From: Acidobacteriota bacterium
GTDB lineage: Bacteria > Acidobacteriota > UBA6911
NCBI GenBank assembly: GCA_017860075.1
Contig: JAFNAH010000115.1
Coordinates: 1 to 6,818, forward strand
Direction: 5' to 3'
DNA length: 6,818 nucleotides
The notes under the pieces are model-generated. The model did not search any database. It was not told where the DNA came from and saw only the letters and a program-made list of their open reading frames with translations. A program made the translations under genes and the position numbers. The first letter of the stretch is position 1. Each line of letters opens with the position of its first letter. Positions 1-5,593 of this stretch are shown here, piece by piece.

Positions 1-1016
1 TGTTCAACATACTCACGGGGATTGCATTCTCCATTCCGATGGCGGTGCAGCCGATGAAGGCCATAGCCGCTGTCGCCATCTCCGAAAACCTCAGGGCAGA
101 GCAGATCCTTGCCGCGGGCATCTGGACCAGTGCCGTTGTTCTTCTCCTGGGATTGACCCGAGTCATAGACGTCGTCGACCGCGTAATACCGAGGCCAGTC
201 GTCCGCGGGCTGCAGTTGGGACTGGGTATCCAGTTGATCGAGAAGGGAGTGCTCCTGGTTCGTGACACGGGATCGTTCTGGGGGCTGGACAGCGTGCTCA
301 CCGGCATCCTGGGATTCGCCCTGGTGCTCGCACTGGCTTCCTCTCGACGCACGCCGGTAGCTCTCCTGCTATTTTGCGCGGGCCTCGTGATCGCGATCAT
401 CGCCAGGCACCAGGTACTCGCCGAGATGCGTGCTGGCTTATACCTGCCTCACTGGGTTCCGCTCACCTGGGAAGATTTCCGCAGCTCCTTTCTGAGGGCC
501 GCCCTGCCACAGATACCGCTCACAACCTTGAACTCGGTGATCGCCGTCTGCGCCCTTTCCGCCGACCTCTTTCCAGACAAGCCGGCGCGGCCACGGCGTG
601 TCGCAGTCAGCGTAGGTATCATGAACCTCATCGGGGGATGGTTCGGCGCCATGCCCATGTGCCACGGTGCGGGAGGGCTTGCAGGGCAATACCGTTTCGG
701 CGCGCGCAGCAGCACCAGCATTCTCTTCCTGGGAAGCGTCAAGGTGATCCTGGCGATGGTATTCGGCGGTTCCCTGCTGGCGCTGCTGCACGAATATCCG
801 AGTTCGATCCTTGGAGTGTTGCTGGCCGTAAGCGGTCTGGAGCTGGCGCTGGTGGCCAGAGACCAGACGGAAAGGACTCCCGCCACCGTAATGTATGCGA
901 CCGCCGCCGCTATCCTCGCACTGGGCAATACTGCGACCGGTTTCACTATCGGCTGGATTCTCGCTCTGATCCTTCGCGTGAACAGGCAGAGCGGCATCGA
1001 CGACAGCCGGGGGTAA
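1..1016 (+). CDS. MOT1-family molybdate/sulfate transporter, 3' part
   Basis: Inner-membrane anion permease fragment, most like the MOT1 molybdate transporters (MFS_MOT1 family, related to SulP sulfate carriers). The frame is open to the left edge: codons from base 3 read FNILTGIAFSIPMAVQPMKA, so the ATG at 39 is internal and the N-terminus lies outside the window. Two family hallmarks are visible: the P-M-x-V-Q-P-M-K-A segment at about 36-59, and a CHGAGGLAGQYRFGARS motif encoded at about 660-710. A PQIPLTTLNSVIAVCALSAD segment lies between them at about 510-568. Long hydrophobic stretches throughout fit roughly eight visible membrane segments. The family usually has about 350-450 residues; 337 are visible here. 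The gene is convergent with the PH/SHOCT gene. Whether the substrate is molybdate or sulfate cannot be decided, and no mod or moa genes are nearby. Confidence 0.88.
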   Translation, partial: FNILTGIAFSIPMAVQPMKAIAAVAISENLRAEQILAAGIWTSAVVLLLGLTRVIDVVDRVIPRPVVRGLQLGLGIQLIEKGVLLVRDTGSFWGLDSVLTGILGFALVLALASSRRTPVALLLFCAGLVIAIIARHQVLAEMRAGLYLPHWVPLTWEDFRSSFLRAALPQIPLTTLNSVIAVCALSADLFPDKPARPRRVAVSVGIMNLIGGWFGAMPMCHGAGGLAGQYRFGARSSTSILFLGSVKVILAMVFGGSLLALLHEYPSSILGVLLAVSGLELALVARDQTERTPATVMYATAAAILALGNTATGFTIGWILALILRVNRQSGIDDSRG

Positions 1017-1046
1017 AGACCGGGACCGTGGGGAGAGGCCTGCTCT

Positions 1047-1072
1047 TGCCCTGGCACGGCATCGACAGGGCA
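1047..1072. terminator. Inverted repeat between convergent genes
   Basis: TGCCCTG at 1047-1053 and CAGGGCA at 1066-1072 form a perfect 7-bp stem with a 12-nt loop, 30 nt after the transporter stop codon. It lies in the 77-bp gap between two convergent genes, where a two-way terminator would be expected. No T-tract follows on either strand, so it is not a classic intrinsic terminator. Confidence 0.35.
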
Positions 1073-1077
1073 GCCGC

Positions 1078-1090
1078 GACCTCGAAGGTC
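1078..1090 (-). terminator. Short hairpin just after the PH/SHOCT gene stop
   Basis: GACCT (1078-1082) and AGGTC (1086-1090) form a 5-bp stem with a 3-nt loop. Read on the minus strand it begins 3 nt after the TAG stop (1094-1096). The 7-bp inverted repeat at 1047-1072 follows it on that strand. The stem is short and no U-run follows, so a terminator role is tentative. Confidence 0.25.
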
Positions 1091-1093
1091 CGG

Positions 1094-1696
1094 CTAAAGA
1101 CCGCCAAGCAGCTTCTTCTTCTTTTGCTGAAACTCTTCCGCGGTGATGATGTTCCGATCGCGCAGGGAGGCAAGCTCTTCGAGCAGCCTCGGTATGCTGA
1201 GAGGATCAGGCTGTGTCCTTTCGTCAGCCCGGGACGGCCTGTAGCGTTCCCGCTGCCTCAGTACGCAGTTCTTGAAACCCTGCGGGTCAGGGATGAGGTG
1301 AAACACTATAGTGCCTTTCTCGCTGGCGGTTTCCAGGCCTACATTGCCGTAGCCGAGTATTCGTCCTGCAACGCTCTGCTCATAGAACACGTTGTTGATC
1401 TTGTCGAGCGATGCGTCGAGCGAGGATATGGCTATCAGTCCCTCCTGCCTGATAACGCGCAGATTCGTGATTATGTAAAGCTTGCGCGCACGGAGCAGGA
1501 TCCCCCAGAGGAGGAACACCAGCGGCACTATCAGCAGCCACAAAAGCCGGTACTCACCGAATGCATATGAGATCCAGGACAACAGCACCAAGGCCGCAAT
1601 ATTGATAAAGATTGCCCCCGCCAGTGTCAGCACATGTCGGTGCGTACACAGGACAACAGTCTCGCCGGGTATCAGGTAGTCCGACGTCGGAGTCAT
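1094..1696 (-). CDS. bPH2-like (DUF304/YdbS-type) membrane protein with C-terminal SHOCT domain
   Basis: A 200-residue membrane-anchored protein of unknown function. Two hydrophobic segments (about residues 22-45 and 50-69) precede a bacterial PH-like domain at about 71-140. That domain has the usual layout: YIITNLRVI, then a short strand with an SLDKINNV-type turn, GYGNVGLETA, and a final helix. Residues 168-198 (IPRLLEELASLRDRNIITAEEF, then KKKKLL) form a SHOCT helical pair, a short domain common at the ends of bacterial membrane and secreted proteins and thought to mediate oligomerisation. The ATG at 1696 is preceded by GAGGG (1703-1707) at 6-nt spacing. The 82-codon basic-protein gene lies 164 bp upstream on the same strand, so the two could share a transcript. 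No convincing own promoter was seen. The domain assignments rest on recognised sequence patterns; the cellular role is unknown. Confidence 0.87.
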   Translation of the reverse strand: MTPTSDYLIPGETVVLCTHRHVLTLAGAIFINIAALVLLSWISYAFGEYRLLWLLIVPLVFLLWGILLRARKLYIITNLRVIRQEGLIAISSLDASLDKINNVFYEQSVAGRILGYGNVGLETASEKGTIVFHLIPDPQGFKNCVLRQRERYRPSRADERTQPDPLSIPRLLEELASLRDRNIITAEEFQQKKKKLLGGL

Positions 1697-1860
1697 CCAA
1701 GTCCCTCATGCATAAATACATCCCTGAACATCCACCGCGGGCTGCACCCGTCCGGAGGTCGCAGGCTGCCAGCACCAAGGCAGCCCGGCGGGGACCGCAG
1801 CTTGCAGCGGGATAGCGCTCGTTGGTTACAGGGCCTCTGCCGGCTTCGACAGGACAAGCT
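1697..1860. other. Intergenic spacer, no gene seen
   Basis: This 164-bp gap separates two minus-strand genes. Short open frames cross it in several phases, but none has a ribosome site or recognisable product. An imperfect palindrome (CCGCAGCTTGCAGCGG, 1795-1810) with a central mismatch is the only dyad noted. No convincing -35/-10 pair for the downstream PH/SHOCT gene was found. Confidence 0.5.
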
Positions 1861-2109
1861 CTACTTCCCTGCCTTCTTCTGCTTCCGCCAGTTCTCCCAA
1901 TACGCTTTCATCCGCTTGGCACGGCGAAGGCGTTCCTGCTTGGAGAATCGCGGTTTTCTTCTCCCTTCGGTTTTTGCAGGTGCAGCTTTCCTGCCGCGTG
2001 TACCGCGCAGTTGACGCGTGATCTGTTCAATTTCCGCGTCCAGCTCTCTCCTCTTGTTCACCAGTGTTTCCAGTGCCAACTCGAGCAGCCGCTTCTGTTC
2101 ACCTGGCAT
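1861..2109 (-). CDS. Small coiled-coil protein with Lys/Arg-rich tail (hypothetical)
   Basis: An 82-residue hypothetical protein. Residues 5-34 form a heptad-like amphipathic helix (LLELALETLVNKRRELDAEI, continuing to about 34), a likely coiled coil. A Gly/Arg/Ala/Pro/Lys linker follows (about 35-53). The basic helical tail (about 54-82) has RFSKQERLRRAKRMKAYWEN followed by WRKQKKAGK. This layout recalls small proteins frequent in Acidobacteriota genomes that end in an Arg/Lys/Trp-rich segment, possibly nucleic-acid binding; that link is from memory and unproven. The gene is supported by an ATG with AAAGGA upstream at 6-nt spacing, a good promoter at 2146-2175 and a complete frame ending at 1861. 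It could be a nucleoid- or RNA-associated protein, but nothing here proves binding. Confidence 0.75.
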   Translation of the reverse strand: MPGEQKRLLELALETLVNKRRELDAEIEQITRQLRGTRGRKAAPAKTEGRRKPRFSKQERLRRAKRMKAYWENWRKQKKAGK

Positions 2110-2145
2110 GATCTGTCCTTTCGTACACTTGGTCTGATGCCGAGC

Positions 2146-2175
2146 ATTCTAAGAACTACATTGCGCACAAGTCAA
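2146..2175 (-). promoter_or_regulatory. Sigma70-type promoter of the small basic-protein gene
   Basis: On the minus strand TTGACT (2170-2175, 5 of 6 to consensus) and TAGAAT (2146-2151, 5 of 6) are separated by 18 nt. The start codon at 2109 lies 36 nt beyond the -10 box, leaving a leader of about 30 nt that includes AAAGGA. This is the best promoter match in the window. Confidence 0.65.
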
Positions 2176-2326
2176 TGAGAATGGGCTGTGCACGGGAAAA
2201 GCCCTAATAGTCTCCCCGCCCCGGCCGATATGTGCGTGTAGAGATCAATATAGATGAGGAGCCGAAGACCGGCCCTCGGCTTACTGTGCGCGGGACGTCG
2301 CGTTGCAGGCGGATAAGCGCTCGGTT
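2176..2326. other. Intergenic stretch with one inverted repeat, no gene seen
   Basis: This stretch lies between the promoter of the small basic-protein gene and the end of the small membrane unit. Open frames run across it on both strands (for example plus from 2232, and minus 2402-2172), but their products are Pro/Arg/Ser-rich with no domain pattern and no good ribosome site. The only structured element seen is the inverted repeat at 2260-2281. Confidence 0.45.
2260..2281 (-). terminator. Inverted repeat after the small membrane unit
   Basis: AGCCGA (2260-2265) and TCGGCT (2276-2281) form a perfect 6-bp stem, extendable by one G-T pair, around a 10-nt loop. On the minus strand it falls about 45 nt after the stop of the 56-codon ORF and before the next promoter. 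That position suits a terminator, but no U-tract follows. Confidence 0.25.
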
Positions 2327-2497
2327 TCAGAGGAAAACGGGTGAGGGGACCGCCTGCAGTACGATGGCCCGCGCTCCACCTATCGCCAACAGCGCGAGCC
2401 ACCAGGATCCGCTCCCGAGCGTTTCCCCCCGGGACCTTTCGTCAGCAAAGAAATCCCTGACCTGACCTCCTGACGGGGCTTCGAAATGTGATCTCAC
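2327..2497 (-). CDS. Possible 56-codon ORF overlapping the membrane-gene stop
   Basis: A candidate small gene beginning with GTG at 2495-2497, which overlaps the TGA stop (2494-2496) of the preceding small membrane gene. This stop/start overlap is typical of translational coupling. The 56-residue product has a charged N-terminal half (V-R-D-F-F-A-D-E-R-S-R near residues 13-23). One hydrophobic stretch follows at about 31-52 (SWWLALLAIGGARAIVLQAV), so it could be a single-pass membrane peptide. No family is recognised. Independent support is weak: it has no strong Shine-Dalgarno of its own and the start is GTG. It may be a chance frame in GC-rich DNA. Confidence 0.35.
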   Translation of the reverse strand: MRSHFEAPSGGQVRDFFADERSRGETLGSGSWWLALLAIGGARAIVLQAVPSPVFL

Positions 2498-2784
2498 GTC
2501 CTCGTAGGGAAGATATGCTTGCGCATGAGCAGGTAGAAGTAGGTTGTACTCGCTCCGACCACAAACATCACGATGATGTTGTTATTGAGCGATCTCTCGT
2601 AGAGAGTCGCGCGGTAATGGGCACTGGCGCCGCCCATGACAAAACTGAGAAACGACAGCAGGCCCGCGAGAAATCCACTTGGAGCTGTGCCGGCACGAAA
2701 CTTCTCCCAGAGCAGGCAGACCAGGTAGGAAGACGATCCCGCCGCGATAGCAGGCAGCAGCCATACGTCAACCGACAGAATCAC
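2494..2784 (-). CDS. Small three-helix membrane protein (hypothetical)
   Basis: A 96-residue integral membrane protein of unknown family, read from GTG 2784. Three hydrophobic segments are visible, at about residues 4-25 (VDVWLLPAIAAGSSSYLVCL), 37-57 (GFLAGLLSFLSFVMGGASAH) and 68-88 (NNIIVMFVVGASTTYFYLLM), with a short basic tail. An in-frame ATG at 2820 would add 12 residues (MAPGQAGAEGWI). The GTG is preferred because GGAGG (2793-2797) precedes it at 8 nt and the product then begins just before the first membrane segment. Size and topology resemble holin-like or accessory subunit proteins, but no motif supports either. It is divergent from the fumarase gene and may be coupled to the 56-codon ORF downstream. 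Confidence 0.68.
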   Translation of the reverse strand: MILSVDVWLLPAIAAGSSSYLVCLLWEKFRAGTAPSGFLAGLLSFLSFVMGGASAHYRATLYERSLNNNIIVMFVVGASTTYFYLLMRKHIFPTRT

Positions 2785-2792
2785 AATCCACC

Positions 2793-2797
2793 CCTCC
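2793..2797 (-). promoter_or_regulatory. Ribosome binding site deciding the GTG start at 2784
   Basis: Minus-strand GGAGG lies 8 nt before GTG 2782-2784. No comparable site was seen before the in-frame ATG at 2820, so it favours the shorter membrane protein. Confidence 0.55.
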
Positions 2798-2835
2798 GCG
2801 CCAGCCTGCCCAGGGGCCACCGTATTGCAGGAAGA

Positions 2836-2861
2836 TTACCCCGCGCAGCCGCGGCTGGTAA
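2836..2861. repeat. Bulged inverted repeat in the divergent promoter region
   Basis: TTACC (2836-2840) pairs with GGTAA (2857-2861), and CCGCG (2841-2845) pairs with CGCGG (2850-2854). This gives a 10-bp stem closed by the 4-nt loop CAGC, with a 2-nt CT bulge on one arm. The overlapping 12-mer CAGCCGCGGCTG (2846-2857) is itself a perfect palindrome. The element sits between divergent starts at 2784 and 2966, about 75 nt upstream of the fumarase -10-like box. It could be an operator or a leader hairpin of the minus-strand membrane gene. Confidence 0.5.
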
Positions 2862-2934
2862 CTAGGATACCATCCCGGGGGCGGCAGGTGGAGGCGGCAC
2901 CGCGGCGATGGAGTCGGCAATGTCACGCCGGGTG

Positions 2935-2940
2935 TATACT
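2935..2940 (+). promoter_or_regulatory. Probable -10 box of the fumarase gene
   Basis: TATACT (5 of 6 to TATAAT), preceded by TG, lies 25 nt before the fumarase ATG. No good -35 hexamer is present at 16-18 nt upstream, so this may be an activator-dependent promoter or a chance match. A transcript from here would have a leader of roughly 20 nt that still contains GGAGG. Confidence 0.35.
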
Positions 2941-2953
2941 GTGGACGTTTGCC

Positions 2954-2958
2954 GGAGG
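2954..2958 (+). promoter_or_regulatory. Ribosome binding site fixing the fumarase start at 2966
   Basis: GGAGG with 7-nt spacing to ATG 2966. The frame is open back to 2825, but those 47 extra codons give an Arg/Pro-rich non-family extension, so 2966 is the real start. Confidence 0.8.
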
Positions 2959-2965
2959 CTCACCC

Positions 2966-4492
2966 ATGGACAAACTGAAGAACAGCATCTACCAGTTGAT
3001 CGTGCAAACATCCACCAATCTTCCCCCTGACGTCAGGGCGGCTATGACGGCTGCCCTCGAGCGGGAGTCACCGGGGACCCAGGCCCTGCCTGCACTGAAT
3101 GTTATCGCAACGAACATCGATATGGCGGCGGCATGCGAGGGTGCAATCTGCCAGGATACCGGGATGCTTACGTTCGAGATCCATACGCCGGCAGGCGTCA
3201 GCCAACTCGCAATGAAGCAGTCGATCTTCGAAGCGATCGCCGAGGCGACCCGGCAGGGGAAGCTTCGCCCCAACTCGGTGGATTCGATTACCGGGAAAAA
3301 CAGCGGTGACAACCTCGGTGCCGGCACTCCCATCATCCACTGGAACCAATGGGAGGCTCCGGACGAGATCGAGGTCAGGTTGCTGCTGAAGGGCGGAGGC
3401 TGCGAGAACACCAGTTCCCAGTACTCGGTTCCCTGTGAGCTGCCGCACCTGGGGAGGGCCGACAGGAACCTCGACGGTGTTCGCAAATGCATCCTCCACG
3501 CCGTCTGGAAAGCGCAGGGTCAGGGCTGTTCGCCCGGTGCCATCGGCGTCTGCATCGGTGGGGACAGGACGGCGGGGTACCAGTACGGCAAAGAACAACT
3601 CTTCCGGCCGCTTGATGACGTGAATCCCGACCAGAAACTGGCCGCCCTGGAAGAATACATAATGTCGGCGGCGAACACCCTCGGCATAGGCACCATGGGA
3701 TTCGGCGGGGGTATTACACTGATCGGCTGCAAGATCGGTGTGCTCAACCGGCTTCCGGCAAGCTACTTCGTCTCCATCGCGTATAACTGTTGGGCCTTCC
3801 GCCGTCTGGGCGTCGTTCTCGACGCCTCGACCGGGGCGATCCGCAGGTGGTTGTACCGTGACGAAAGGCAGCCGGCTGCACCCATGTCCAGGGGTGAGGG
3901 TTTCCGGCGCACCGGTAAGGAGATCGTACTCGAATCGCCGATCCCTGAGACCGAAATCCGTAAGCTCCGGGTTGGAGACCTTGTACTCCTTCGCGGGGAG
4001 ATGTATACCGGCCGCGACGCCGTGCACTCCTACCTGATGAAGAACGCGCCTCCGGTGGACCTTAAGGGTGGAGTCATCTATCACTGCGGCCCGGTCGTTC
4101 TCAAGCAGGACGGCAACTGGAAGATCATGGCTGCCGGTCCGACCACCTCCATACGCGAGGAGCCTTACCAGGCAGAGGTAATCAGGAAGTGCGGCGTGCG
4201 GGCGGTGATCGGCAAAGGCGGCATGGGAGCCCGAACCCTGACGGGCCTCAAGGAATGCGGAGCCGTCTACCTGAACGCAATCGGGGGAGCAGCACAGTAC
4301 TACTCACGTTGCATCAAGAGAGTGAAAGAGGTCTACCTCCTGGAATTCGGAATTCCGGAGGCGATGTGGCGCATGGAGGTTGAGGACTTTCCGGCCATCG
4401 TCACCATGGACGCGGCCGGCAACTCTCTGCATGCCGACGTTGAGAAGGGCTCGGGGGCCATCCTGGCAAATCTGGCCGATCCTGTCTTCTGA
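2966..4492 (+). CDS. Class I fumarate hydratase (Fe-S dependent), single chain
   Basis: Reversible hydration of fumarate to L-malate in the TCA cycle, by a cytoplasmic [4Fe-4S] enzyme. The 508 residues join the alpha-type lyase domain (about 1-295) and the beta-type domain (about 315-505), as in FumA/FumB-like enzymes (usually 500-550). Probable cluster ligands are C62 (in CQDTG), C188 (in GQGCSPGAIG) and C275 (in AYNCWAFRR); their spacing matches the cysteines of the Leishmania class I fumarase as I recall them. Other family segments are KNSGDNLGAGTP (111-122), KGGGCEN (142-148), and in the beta domain GRD (349-351), GPTTSIR (391-397) and GKGGM (416-420), with likely catalytic T393, R397 and K417. 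Tartrate dehydratase is a related alternative, but those usually have two subunits. This gene is divergent from the small membrane gene. Confidence 0.93.
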   Translation: MDKLKNSIYQLIVQTSTNLPPDVRAAMTAALERESPGTQALPALNVIATNIDMAAACEGAICQDTGMLTFEIHTPAGVSQLAMKQSIFEAIAEATRQGKLRPNSVDSITGKNSGDNLGAGTPIIHWNQWEAPDEIEVRLLLKGGGCENTSSQYSVPCELPHLGRADRNLDGVRKCILHAVWKAQGQGCSPGAIGVCIGGDRTAGYQYGKEQLFRPLDDVNPDQKLAALEEYIMSAANTLGIGTMGFGGGITLIGCKIGVLNRLPASYFVSIAYNCWAFRRLGVVLDASTGAIRRWLYRDERQPAAPMSRGEGFRRTGKEIVLESPIPETEIRKLRVGDLVLLRGEMYTGRDAVHSYLMKNAPPVDLKGGVIYHCGPVVLKQDGNWKIMAAGPTTSIREEPYQAEVIRKCGVRAVIGKGGMGARTLTGLKECGAVYLNAIGGAAQYYSRCIKRVKEVYLLEFGIPEAMWRMEVEDFPAIVTMDAAGNSLHADVEKGSGAILANLADPVF

Positions 4493-4569
4493 GGCCGGGG
4501 ACATTTCAAGAGCCGGGATCCAGGTCGGAAAAGTTTGACAGCTTTTTCATCAGAACACGGGGAGGAGAC
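4493..4569 (+). other. Fumarase to TIM-barrel gene spacer
   Basis: This 77-bp gap has no strong terminator. TTGACA at 4535-4540 is a perfect -35 hexamer, but no -10 lies at 16-19 nt, so it is probably chance. Read-through from the fumarase gene is possible. Confidence 0.4.
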
Positions 4570-5451
4570 ATGGACCAGCAGAGCCGCAGAGATTTCCTTG
4601 CGAGTACCTCGTTGACAGGCTGCGCCATCGCAGCTCTCGGACAGAGCGCATCGGGCCACGCCCGGCCGCTGCCGGCAGGATCCCCGATGAAGCTCGGCAT
4701 CGTCACCTACAATATCGCCAAGGACTGGAGCATCGAGACAATCATCGAGAACCTGTCCGAGGTGCGGTTTGACGGAGTCGAGTTGCGGACGGAGCATGCA
4801 CACGGTGTCGAGATCTCCCTCAGCCCGGGCCGGCGCGCCGAAGTCCGCGACCGCTTCGCCAGTTCCCCGATCAAGATTGTGCAGCTCGGAAGCACCTACG
4901 AATTCCACTCTCCCGACCCGGCGGTGCTCAGGAAGAACATCGAGGGCTGCAAACAATACATCCAGCTGGCACACGATGTGGGAGCACCTGCGGTTAAGGT
5001 CAGGCCCAACGGCCTCGCAACAAAGGCCGGAGTCCCGGTGGAGAAGACCCTGGAGCAGATCGGCAGGTCGCTGCGCGAACTCGGCGAAACGGGAGCAAGG
5101 CTCGGTGTGGAAATCCGGCTGGAGGTTCACGGCGAGGGGACCCAGCGCCTGGATTACATACAGAAAATCATGGAGGTTGCCAACCACCCGATGGTGACCG
5201 TTAACTGGAACTGCAACCAGATCGACCTGGAGGGAGGTACGCTGGAGGAGAACTTCGCCCGCGTCGGGAAGAAGATCCGTAACGTACATATGCGCGACCT
5301 CTATGTCGATGAATACCCCTGGAAGAAGTTGATCGGCCTGCTGCAGGGCATCAGCTACGGAGGGTATTGCTGCGCGGAGATACCTGAATCGGGCGATGCG
5401 CTGCGCGTGCTTCGCTATTTCCGTGCCCTCTTTATCGCGTACCAGTCGTGA
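4570..5451 (+). CDS. Tat-signal sugar phosphate isomerase/epimerase-like TIM-barrel protein
   Basis: A 293-residue protein of the xylose-isomerase-like TIM-barrel superfamily (AP endonuclease 2 type), which includes sugar epimerases and hydroxypyruvate isomerases. Its substrate is unknown. The N-terminus carries a twin-arginine motif, SRRDFLAS (residues 5-12), followed by a hydrophobic stretch and LTGC (15-18), a possible lipobox; export by Tat, perhaps as a lipoprotein, is inferred. The barrel starts at about 40 (MKLGIVTYN). Likely metal or active-site positions are E71 (DGVELR), E185 and H187 (RLEVHGEG), N214 (VNWNCNQID), H240 (RNVHMRDL) and E270 (CCAEIPES). Many relatives have Asp where N212/N214 fall here. 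The length fits the family. GGAGGAG (4561-4567) directly precedes the ATG. The fumarase lies 77 bp upstream; a FucI-like gene downstream hints at sugar metabolism. Confidence 0.87.
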   Translation: MDQQSRRDFLASTSLTGCAIAALGQSASGHARPLPAGSPMKLGIVTYNIAKDWSIETIIENLSEVRFDGVELRTEHAHGVEISLSPGRRAEVRDRFASSPIKIVQLGSTYEFHSPDPAVLRKNIEGCKQYIQLAHDVGAPAVKVRPNGLATKAGVPVEKTLEQIGRSLRELGETGARLGVEIRLEVHGEGTQRLDYIQKIMEVANHPMVTVNWNCNQIDLEGGTLEENFARVGKKIRNVHMRDLYVDEYPWKKLIGLLQGISYGGYCCAEIPESGDALRVLRYFRALFIAYQS

Positions 5452-5516
5452 CAAGCACGCCGGGCGGTGGCGGCATACGCAGTCGTGCAGCGGCCCACAA
5501 TCCGGTCGCCGACGTT

Positions 5517-5533
5517 GCAGGCATTCAGCCTGC
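5517..5533 (+). terminator. Small hairpin between the TIM-barrel gene and pcm
   Basis: GCAGGC (5517-5522), loop ATTCA and GCCTGC (5528-5533) form a perfect 6-bp stem about 65 nt after the TIM-barrel stop. A T-run (5550-5554) follows only 16 nt later, so it is not a classic terminator. It sits just upstream of the possible pcm promoter. Confidence 0.3.
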
Positions 5534-5545
5534 CCGCCGGCCTGA

Positions 5546-5575
5546 TTGCTTTTTCAGACGCGCAGGCGCTACACT
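5546..5575 (+). promoter_or_regulatory. Possible sigma70 promoter of pcm
   Basis: TTGCTT (5546-5551) and TACACT (5570-5575) are spaced 18 nt. A transcript starting near 5582 would leave about 12 nt before ATG 5594, a very short leader lacking a good Shine-Dalgarno. The -35 match is only moderate. Confidence 0.4.
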
Positions 5576-5593
5576 ATCGGCGGATGCAATCGA

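Noticed and set aside
374..1570. A 398-codon plus-strand open frame
   Set aside because: It reads the transporter gene in the wrong frame and then runs antisense to the PH/SHOCT gene. The product is Arg/Pro/His-rich with no domain pattern. Long shadow frames are expected in GC-rich coding DNA.
2488..2865. A 125-codon plus-strand frame
   Set aside because: It is antisense to the small membrane gene, whose three clean hydrophobic helices and GGAGG site make the minus strand the better reading.
2825..2965. A 47-codon N-terminal extension of fumarase
   Set aside because: The extension is Arg/Pro-rich, crosses the dyad and the -10-like box, and lacks a ribosome site; ATG 2966 has GGAGG at ideal spacing.
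3068..4084. A 338-codon minus-strand frame
   Set aside because: It is antisense to the well-supported fumarase and has low-complexity Arg/Asp/Val-rich content with no recognisable domain.
4535..4540. A perfect TTGACA as a promoter for the TIM-barrel gene
   Set aside because: No -10-like hexamer occurs 16-19 nt downstream; that position is GC-rich and overlaps the Shine-Dalgarno.
4529..4548. An AAAAG...CTTTT repeat before the TIM-barrel gene as a terminator
   Set aside because: The stem is only 5 A/T-rich pairs and has no GC core, so it would be too weak.
4333..5454. A 373-codon minus-strand frame
   Set aside because: It is antisense to the end of the fumarase and the whole Tat TIM-barrel gene; both plus-strand genes have clear family motifs and ribosome sites.
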